NCBI GenBank assembly: GCA_020284085.1
Contig: JACEVL010000340.1
Location: 379,501-443,500, forward strand
Source of the DNA: Aporrectodea caliginosa
Taxonomy: Eukaryota; Annelida; Clitellata; Crassiclitellata; Lumbricidae
Direction: 5' to 3'
DNA: 64,000 nt
Of this stretch, positions 56,523-64,000 are shown piece by piece. The notes under the pieces were generated by a model. It searched no databases, was not told the DNA's origin, and saw nothing but the letters and a program-made list of their open reading frames with translations. The stretch's first letter is position 1. Every line of letters starts with the position of its first letter. Made by a program: the position numbers and the translations under genes.

Positions 56523-57002
56523 TTCTACCTGTAACTAAAATTCAGGTACCGCTCATATCGGCAACATCTTTCGCGTGTTTCACGTGCGACTGTATATACA
56601 GACACCTGTAAGACTAACACGTTCACAGGAAGGTTTTGCTTTTTAACAAGGTCTTAGAAATTAGCTAAATAAGTGTTAAGAGACATCGCTGTGCAATTGT
56701 GCAGCCATGTACCTGAACCGCCCACGGACAATTTATATTTTTGCACCGCACAATACTATACAGAGCCGTTCAAACGCATTCATAAAAACAGAAACGTTCA
56801 GATATGCATATGGTATATTTACAGAACGACATAAACTTCTGTAAATGTGTCCTTATATATAACACTAACTTCGATTCGTTTTATGAATTTATGAACACGC
56901 TGTATTGAATGACTCGAGAAATCTGAACGCGGTTGGAACGCAGGTGTAAATTAATATACATGCTTAGGTATATTTTGTCTCAGCGTGACCTAGAACGTTA
57001 TG

Positions 57003-57055
57003 TGTATTGCATTGTATCTGTAAATTTATATAGCGCCACTCACAGTGTAGGACGT
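57003..57055 (-). mobile_element. LINE 3' terminal core with (ATACA)n-like tail
   Basis: The minus strand gives GAGTGGCGCTATATAAATTT followed by 'acagatacaatgcaata'. Only the last ~50 bp survive. Confidence 0.5.
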
Positions 57056-57434
57056 ACATGTCTAATTGTATTGTCGAACTACTAGATTCGCGTATTATAG
57101 GCTTGAATGAGACATAGACCTAGAAAAGGCTATAAAATAAGCCTATGCATAATTCTGTAGTTCTGCGACTTCCTCCATGCCCTTTGTAAGGTACTTAATG
57201 CGTTATATTAAATGGCCTGATATGGGCCTATTACAGTTGAGGTGAAGTTAGACCTCGATAAGATAAGAGTTGATATAATCGACGTGAATTATAAATTAGA
57301 GAAATCTATATTGTTGTGTGATAATTGACATCCTTGGTGTAGATAGAGCGACCGAGCATTTGTCCTTGAAATGTCAATCAAATGCATTATGATGACGTAC
57401 ACACAAGCTGAGAAAGAAGGCGAAGGCGTCTTAG

Positions 57435-58358
57435 ACTCGATGGGGAAAAAAGGTGCCATCAATAATAAACCAACTGGTTATTAATGGAACCTCTATCCCT
57501 CGTGTAACTTCTGTTAAGTTTTTGGGTACCTACCTCGATCAATACCTAACTTGGAATGAACATATAAAACTTGTCTCTCAAAAAGTAGCAAAAAACATTG
57601 GCATTATGGCTAGGATAGCTTATCTGTTGCCTAATCAAACACGTCTTAACCTATATTACTCTCTTATCCATCCGTACCTTACATACTCCAACATGGTCTG
57701 GGCCTCGACATATTCTACAAGGCTAACGAGATTAAATAAGTTACAAAGAAGAGCCATGCGAGTAATTGCTGGCACGCGGCACTCTATGCCTACCGATGAA
57801 ATATTTAAATTGTACCGTGTCCTTAGTATTGAACAGATTAGAATTTTTCAAACTAGCGAATTTATGTTTAAATATTTTCATAATCAATTACCAAGGGTCT
57901 TCAATAACTATTTCACTACTACGTCTATCCTAAACCCCTACCCTGTACGTTCTGCTGCAAATGTTAGAGTAGCTTTTGCTAGGACTAATTCTCGGATGTT
58001 TTCTATAAAATGCGTTGGCCCCGGACATGGAATGACATACCTCTCACCATACGTAATTTAACTAATATCTCTCTGTTCAAAATTAATATCTCTCTGTTCA
58101 TCTTATTACCTAGTGCTCATTAAATTTATTAGTCTTAGTTAACTAGTTAAGAATTACTATGTTATATCTCATACTTGTGTTTCAGTTGTTCTGCCATAAC
58201 TTTGCCTTTGTTACAGGTGGCCCATTAGCGGGACCTAGGTCCCTTAGGGTCGTATTCCTTTTGATCCCCTTTGTCTGTTTTTCTTTCTCTGTTGTACTTG
58301 CTTTTCGTTGTTTGGGTTCAATAAAATTTATGGTTATGGTTATGGTTATGGTTATGGG
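57435..58358 (+). mobile_element. 5'-truncated Jockey/CR1-group LINE with (TTATGG)n tail
   Basis: Contains the C-terminal ORF2 region, a ~250-bp 3' UTR, AATAAA (58320-58325) and four or five TTATGG units (58328-58358). It is related to the 44.8-46.7 kb element in protein and layout, but its tail hexamer differs. Confidence 0.85.
57440..58112 (+). pseudogene. LINE ORF2 C-terminal region
   Basis: Open from Lys-Lys-Val-Pro-Ser-Ile through Phe-Leu-Gly-Thr-Tyr-Leu-Asp and Leu-Thr-Trp-Asn-Glu-His-Ile-Lys, then Ile-His-Pro-Tyr-Leu-Thr-Tyr-Ser-Asn. This matches the segment after the RT palm in the 45.8-46.7 kb copy. The frame slips near 58015-58025 (Pro-Gly/Thr-Trp-Asn-Asp-Ile-Pro in the next frame) before the closing motif. 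The catalytic palm itself is absent. Confidence 0.85.
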
Positions 58359-58665
58359 ATTGAGTGGCAGCGAAAGTAATTTGAAATTTAATTGGAGCGA
58401 TTGAGAAACGATATTGAAGAGGAAGAAGGAAGAAAGCTTGAACGCAAATGATCGAATTTCAGCAGATGAAGAAATGTGATGAAGAAATTCATCAGCAACA
58501 GATCTAAGAGAAGACGAAGCTTACAAAACAAAAGGAACGTGATTAATTTTATAAACGGAAAGCGCAGAACAGTCCAGAGAAGATGAAATGAGAATTCACA
58601 GAGATAATTTGGAACGAATCGAAGTGGGCGGACAGGATCCATTGGCTTTATACAGACCGAGCGAA

Positions 58666-59554
58666 GGGGAACGGACATTTTCCCCTGGACATATTCTCCC
58701 CGGACATATTCCCCCCCCGGACATATTCCCCCGGACATATTCCCCAGCCTAGGACACATTTCTCTTTGCAAAATCTATATGCACATACTTTCGCAACAAT
58801 AAAGTCAGTTTATTATTTACTGAATGATCAAAACACGAAATATAGGCTAGAGCTAGCTAAATACCCTCACTCTTACATAATATGTAGGAAAGAGTCCGTT
58901 AAACTCTAACTGACCTAAAGCATTGACAAATTGGTAAACCTGCATGGGTTTCAGCGTTGGTCGAATACAAGTTGAAATGACGAAAAGAATTCTTGCTAAA
59001 TAGAAGTCGGATTGATGAAAATAATATTTGCTTAAGTAGAACTGGGATTGATGAAAAGAATCTTGCTTAAATAGAAGCTGGATTGATGAAAAATAATTCT
59101 TAATTAACTAGAAGTTGTATTGATGAATAATAATCCCTGCTTAAACAGAAGCTGGATTGATAAAACGAATTCTTGCCTAAATAGAAGCTGGATCGATGAA
59201 AGGATTCTCGCTTAAGTAGAAGTTGCATTGATGAAAAATAGTAAGGCTACAACGGGCGAATAATTCAACACGCTAAAATGCAGGATTACCGACAAATTTA
59301 TTTAGTGTATTGATCACTTACTTCAGAGCATTATTTTGAAACATGCGATAAGATTGTTGTTTATTTAATAAACACGACTTCAGCGTATTAGCGACGACTA
59401 AAAGGAAGTTCGATTGATTAAAATAATTATTGGCTTAATTATTGGCACAGAGGGGGAATTTGTCCGGGGGGAAAATGACCTACTCAAAATAGAGTGGAAT
59501 TTGTCCGGGGAATTTGTCCGGGGGGAATATGTCCGGGGAAAATGTCCTACACTC
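58666..59554. mobile_element. DNA transposon (MULE-like MITE?), 889 bp, repeated-motif ends
   Basis: An exact 9-bp target duplication CCGAGCGAA lies at 58657-58665 and 59555-59563. The ends are inverted arrays of a ~14-bp motif GGACATATTCCCCC (left, about four copies; right, its inverse GGGGGAATATGTCC/GGGGAATTTGTCC, about four copies). The termini GGGGAACGGACATTTTCCCC and GAGTGTAGGACATTTTCCCC (inverted) share 14-15 of 20 bp. Nine bp is the Mutator-type length. The interior carries a 36-bp minisatellite and no transposase. Confidence 0.85.
58975..59240. repeat. 36-bp minisatellite inside the 58.7 kb element, 7 units
   Basis: ATTGATGA landmarks at 59011, 59047, 59082, 59119, 59156, 59192 and 59227, 35-37 bp apart. 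The unit is like TTCTTGCTTAAATAGAAGCTGGATTGATGAAAAG. A diverged unit occurs near 59405-59440. Confidence 0.9.
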
Positions 59555-59889
59555 CCGAGCGAAAGCAGCGTTGAAAAAAGCGCAGCTCAGAGAAATGATT
59601 GCTATATGGGAAGAAACAAGAATACAAATGGATTCATTAGAGAGAAAGATTGAAGAAGATTACCTTTCCTCACTTTAACACCTCTATGTCTTTGCGTAGT
59701 ATTGGGGTCGTCCTTTGTCTGAACATGTACGTAAATCTCCAATGTCGCGCTTGGTTGTTCATCAGCTGAGCCAATTACGGGTCAATTGCCCTTTGGTCTT
59801 AGCTAATTCTACTACACTTAGCTTACTCTTGTCCATGTGTTCATTGGTAGTATAGGATTGACTAGTGTAGTGCAATCAATGTGAGCCTC

Positions 59890-60345
59890 CCTTTGAGACG
59901 CATTGCGAGGATTTCAACGTGCGCTGTGTGAAGCTTCTAAACTTAATGGAGGCATATCAAAATATGACCATATCTCGCATTTCATGCGTGACGCACTGCA
60001 TTGGCTTCCTATTTCCCAACGTATTGAATTTAAGATTTTGATTTGGCAATGTCAATTTGAGAATGTCCCCGGACTATACAGGAAAGCTACATGCTGCCCC
60101 ATTTCAGTTTGGCTGATCGTAGTTATCTTCGTTCCACTGGCAGGAGGCTAATTACTTGTTCCCTTTGCACGGACTTCGAAGATGCAGCGTCTCACTGTTT
60201 CGATGACTGGGCCAATGTGGGCCATGAACCATTGGATGTCCGTCTTGTCTTAGATATGGATTCTGCGTATTGACAGTTGATAGTTATTAAGACATATTAC
60301 CTCAGAGTGCGGATATGCAGTTGTTTTAATAAAGAATATACTTAC
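59890..60345 (+). pseudogene. LINE (CR1/L2-like) C-terminal remnant with AATAAA tail
   Basis: 'Leu-His-Trp-Leu-Pro-Ile-Ser-Gln-Arg-Ile-Glu-Phe-Lys-Ile' at about 60000 matches the 12.8 and 26.4 kb copies. After a frame slip, Ser-Thr-Gly-Arg-Arg-Leu-Ile-Thr and Trp-Ala-Asn-Val...Pro-Leu-Asp-Val-Arg-Leu follow the usual closing pattern. 'aataaagaatatacttactt' near 60330 looks like its poly(A) signal and tail. Confidence 0.7.
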
Positions 60346-60865
60346 TTGCTTATTTTCCTCACACACTGGAAAGCAGATATTTTCCGCAGAGTTTGGGCTG
60401 TAAGCGCATCCAAATAGCTATCTTGAAGAAGAGCTTTTATATGTTCTGAATAAATGATTAATTAGCTCAGGCGATGCTATTCAAATGATTGCATGCAGAT
60501 ACAGAGGTTTCGGTCATTGGAGAGCTCTGGGACTCGGGCCTGGCAATATTTTGAGACGGGCGTTCAACCATTAGGCGGACCCGACAATATTTCAGCTGCA
60601 AATCGGCAATGGCAGTTCCACATCTCTGAGGACTGACAAGAACTTATCTTCGCTTACTTATTGATCTGTTCGATAGATTATATTATGCACTCTATTAGCC
60701 TTAAATGCGTTCAGCTCCGACTGATCCTCAGACCAGGAACTCTGCCCCAAGACCCGACTGGGAGTTCGCTCTCGAAACCCCATTACTGCAGGCTCGCGAT
60801 CCGCTCTCGCAAAGTGCAAGTTTCTCCTAATCTTCACAGGGTATCGACGGCTCTATATAAATATA

Positions 60866-60874
60866 TATATAATA

Positions 60875-60927
<53 letters not shown>
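60866..60927. repeat. (TA)n microsatellite
   Basis: Nearly pure AT array; a second short one lies at 61130-61151. Confidence 0.96.
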
Positions 60928-60929
<2 letters not shown>

Positions 60930-61169
60930 GCAATGCTATGCGACAGTGTCATCCCCATGGCGAGGAGCTGTGTGTGCACAAACATCAGACGTCGGCGGCC
61001 TATGTGGTGTCTCCAAGGAAACCAGTTGAGATAAATCAAGTGACGGCAGACGTAAGGAAATGGCGGCGACGAAAAGTTCACCAGGTCAAAAGATCGAAAG
61101 GTGGCGTCGCGTCTATAAAATGGATCGACATATATATATATATATATATATTTCTCAACTGTCAAACTT

Positions 61170-61670
61170 TATGTTTTTGATGCACAGGCCTCTGTTCATG
61201 GTCCTCCCTCTTCCCAGCTCAGTGCTCTTTCCAGCGAGATATACACTGTTGGATATCTTAAATCGCCTTGTACTAAATTTTTCTAAGGCCGGACTCTTGG
61301 TTAATTCATGTTTATAGATATATATAATTGTCCAACATCTAAAGCCAACATAGTACAGTATAAAATTAAATTAAGTTCGGGGATATAATATACAGTGATT
61401 CGAGATTACGAGCAATGAAGCGTCGAAAGGTGATGATTGGAGGAGTTTAACGTTAACGAATTGTAAAACTATTTTCTGCGGAACCTGTGATGCCTTCAGA
61501 AACGGAATGTTCAACGTTAATGGCGTCGAAACTCGAAAGTCAGTTGAAACGCGGTCTGGAGTTCACTTCTGATCGGTTGAATTGATGAGTGAAATCCGAT
61601 AAGGCGATCAGTCATTTGAGTGATTTAGAATAGTTGCGGAACAGTGCATGCCCATTAAGTTAATCCCGAG
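61170..61670. other. No recognisable feature
   Basis: AT-rich sequence, no repeat structure seen. Confidence 0.4.
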
Positions 61671-61697
61671 AGACTGCCCCTGGCATGGGCATATTTA

Positions 61698-61728
61698 GGG
61701 GGGGGTTTACGGGTTCAAACCCCCCCCC
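61698..61728. repeat. G8/C9 hairpin
   Basis: GGGGGGGGTTT and AAACCCCCCCCC are inverted around an 8-nt spacer. It sits in 'tggcatgggcatatttag...', possibly an end of an unplaced transposon. Confidence 0.8.
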
Positions 61729-62499
61729 GAAATAACTAATTGCAAAAATTTTTTTTGTCATATTTTCCAACTGCGAAATTAAATCTTTGGATGACATTGC
61801 TTGAAACTTCGAAACTTTTACTTACTTTTTATCCATCTAGTTTAACTTACGGAAATCTTGAATATATGTATGTATGTTTGAGCCACAGGCTAAAAAGTCA
61901 AATCTTGCGACGACTCATTCGATCACTTACAATCGTCCTGAAACTTGGCAGATAGACTCGCCCTCGCAGACACTTCATTCTATAAAATTTTCAGCTCCCC
62001 AAAAAAGGCTAGCTTATAGAATCGGGGAATAAACTTTTCGAATCGGGGACTCAACTTTTCCGATACGCAGCGTTGCCATTGGCCGCAACAAAAACGGGCG
62101 CGCTGCCTCATTAAACGCACGCTATGACGTAAAATGAACGCGGACTATTTTCAGAGTACACGTTATAGGATACTAGATGGATATAGTAAAAACTTTGTTT
62201 TTACGGGCTGTATTTTATTATATTTGGTTTCTAGTTCATATTGCTCTTTGTATCTTAGTCTTTGGGTGCTTCTGCAGTGTGCTTGGTTTGACTTCCGCCT
62301 TTCAATGTCTATAGTGGGCTTAGCTGTAATTTTCTGTCTTTTACGAGTGACGATGATTTTGAATATTGAAATCAAAACACGACTCAAACTACATCGAAGC
62401 TACGAGTAACAGCTGGTTCCTATCAGCACTTAAATAATAGAGCAATTTTGTTCAGATGACAGCTTAAATTGCTACCATTACAGTGTGGAAATTCAAAAA

Positions 62500-62607
62500 A
62501 ATTTCAGTGGGGAGGGGCACATCCCCTCCCCAAACCCCTCCCCTGTCCCTCCTAAACTTTGAAAACCCCCGAAATTGTTTCCTGGCTACGCCCCCTGGGT
62601 ATTAAGT
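62500..62607. repeat. C-rich block resembling a hAT element end
   Basis: 'cccctccccaaacccctcc' followed by 'tcctggctacgccccctggg'. The inverse CAGGGGGCGTAGCCAGGA is hAT-like, but no partner end or duplication was found. Confidence 0.3.
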
Positions 62608-62689
62608 CCTATTCACTCCATTGTTCTTAATTTCAACATATGAGGGCACGTGGCCAGTTCTCTGCCTTGCCGCCTGTTCTTCCCGCCGA

Positions 62690-62825
62690 CAGTGTATTTT
62701 TTCTGTTGGGTCACACGTGAAACAGATTTCCCGAAATATCTTTCTACCCTTCGAGAACTGAACCTCCGATCTCTCGGTTGATAGTCTAGCACGTCAACCA
62801 CTAGACTACTGCATGAGCACCCTCC
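62690..62825 (-). ncRNA. Decayed tRNA-like sequence (SINE head?)
   Basis: The minus strand has 'tagtctagtggttgacgtgc' (A box/D arm, tRNA-Asp-like), 'agactatcaaccgagag' at the anticodon arm and 'ggaggttcagttctcg' (B box). T-arm pairing is poor, so it is a remnant. Confidence 0.4.
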
Positions 62826-62829
62826 AATG

Positions 62830-63320
62830 AAGCGTGTGGTCAAATAGCGTTACTGTTGTGATGTTTCCCTGACAACTGCGGACTAATTGGAAGCCCTTAT
62901 TAAGCAGCTGGGACATATGATGCTGTTTAATGATAGTGCTAAAATTACGACACAATAATATGACCATAATTCTATCAAAACCATTAATGATCTACGTCAC
63001 TCAAGCAACAGCTAGATCTATAGGGCCTATTACAAATCTAAATATAAACGTCAACAAGTTCGAAGTTCAGCTAAAAGTATAACACGCTAAAGTTCATCTA
63101 CGTAGACTCATAATACCGTGGACCCTCGGGGGATGGGCGAGAGAGACGCACCGTGGATTGGGCAAGGACGACTCCAGTGCGTGGACGGCGAAGGCATTCT
63201 CTTGGGAGTTCTTCGACAACCCACAGAGTTTCAACGGCATCCCGAGACTTCGTCATTAAAGAAGTCAAGGCTCAGCCACACTTAGCGCCGAGTTAGCTTC
63301 TCTGTAAGACTTCTGAGCAC
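62830..63320. other. No recognisable feature
   Basis: Unique-looking sequence between the tRNA-like remnant and the last LINE fragment. Confidence 0.35.
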
Positions 63321-63334
63321 ATCATCCGGGTATT

Positions 63335-63720
63335 GTATTGTATTTATAAATTTGTATAGCGCCAGTGGCCATTCAGCAGCGCTCCCAGTGCGAGAACCCT
63401 CAGATGGGCGAGAAAAGAAGAAGGTTTTGAGGAGGGAGAAGGCTGTAGGAAGAGACCCAGAAAGAATGGTAACGTGTAGAGAGGAGGGAAGGGCATTCCA
63501 TATGGAGGTTCAATGGTGGCAAAAGATCTCGTTTGAGCCATAGTAGGTCTAGTCCTAACTCGTGGAAGAAAGAGAGTAGGCCTATGCCTGTCCAAAGAGC
63601 GCAGAGGTCGATGAGAAACTGCTGAGGAGGGGAGCGAATGTGCATGCATTAACCCTCTGACTTGCAGAACATCCGAATTCCGTATCTTGTAGTCCGACCG
63701 AGTATACCAACTGAACTCCA
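63335..63720 (-). pseudogene. LINE (CR1/L2-like) C-terminal remnant with (ATACA)n tail
   Basis: The minus frame has Ser-His-Arg-Pro-Leu-Arg-Ser-Leu-Asp-Arg, Arg-Thr-Arg-Pro-Thr-Met-Ala-Gln-Thr-Arg-Ser-Phe, matching the 12.8 kb copy. It ends with the terminal core (TGGCGCTATACAAAT) and 'aatacaatacaat'. Confidence 0.8.
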
Positions 63721-63954
63721 AATTACACCGTCCGCTTAAACGGTAATTGTGTTAGAAGTCCAAAGTGAACTGAAAACTCGTATTTCTCCTCCTGGACTTA
63801 TATGGATCTTGTCATACATAGGCCACTTTAGTTGGATTCGTATCTTTAACAACATTGCTTCGTGTTGTGTTGTCAACGGTATACGATGGTTACCCGTCTC
63901 TATCTCTCGACACTTCCGTCCGCGACAATATAAGGTGATTACCGAAGTGACACC

Positions 63955-63956
<2 letters not shown>

Positions 63957-63996
<40 letters not shown>
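63957..63996. repeat. (TA)n microsatellite at the window edge
   Basis: AT dinucleotides running almost to the end of the window. Confidence 0.95.

Positions 63997-64000
<4 letters not shown>

Noticed and set aside
62134..62409. 91-codon hydrophobic open frame (membrane protein?)
   Set aside because: Hydrophobicity follows from T-rich sequence; no known motif and poor context.

Overview
This is a window of animal nuclear DNA. It is AT-rich, nearly all non-coding, full of long microsatellites, and contains split genes, poly(A)-signalled retroelement tails and DNA transposons with clean target-site duplications. The only host gene I can support is a two-exon sarcoplasmic calcium-binding-protein-like EF-hand gene (about 12.36-14.64 kb, + strand). 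Its C-terminal style (Ser-Pro...Trp-Gly-Pro-Leu) resembles lophotrochozoan proteins. A tRNA-derived SINE at 56.1 kb has a body that recalls SINEs I remember from molluscs. A marine lophotrochozoan, possibly a mollusc, is my best guess, but species and phylum cannot be fixed from this window.

Layout. 0-10 kb holds several non-autonomous DNA transposons with recognisable ends: a hAT-like element at 2.03-2.47 kb, an element with 10-bp target duplications at 5.16-5.66 kb, and a foldback element at 7.56-8.20 kb inserted in one copy of a 330-bp tandem duplication. LINE 3' ends and a tRNA-like sequence lie among them. 10-17 kb has an RTE-like LINE end, the EF-hand gene with a LINE fragment in its intron, another LINE remnant and a 158-bp hAT-type MITE. 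17.8-18.9 kb is a ~1 kb polypyrimidine tract. 20-32 kb is mostly LINE remnants, AAT arrays, one more hAT-like MITE and a 46-bp minisatellite. 35-41 kb is simple-sequence country (CATC, GACT, GAGACA, CTGT, AAT), with a LINE 3' end at 38.2-38.7 kb. 41.8-43.9 kb is a TG...CA element with 5-bp target duplications and near-identical 468-bp tandem units, read here as a rearranged LTR remnant. 44.8-46.7 kb is a 5'-truncated LINE with an intact reverse-transcriptase active site; its relative lies at 57.4-58.4 kb. 49.3-50.84 kb is a deleted pogo/jerky-type DNA transposon with both terminal inverted repeats. 58.67-59.55 kb is an element with 9-bp target duplications, ends built from a repeated motif, and its own internal minisatellite.

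The recurring theme is that LINE 3' ends stop in short tandem repeats: GATT, GAAT, ATACA, TTATGG, GATTCT, TTACAA, AAT and CTTAC-like units. Several of the many microsatellites here therefore look seeded by retrotransposon tails. No RNA gene that looks functional, no CRISPR array and no operon was found. All identifications rest on reading the sequence and family knowledge; no database search was possible.
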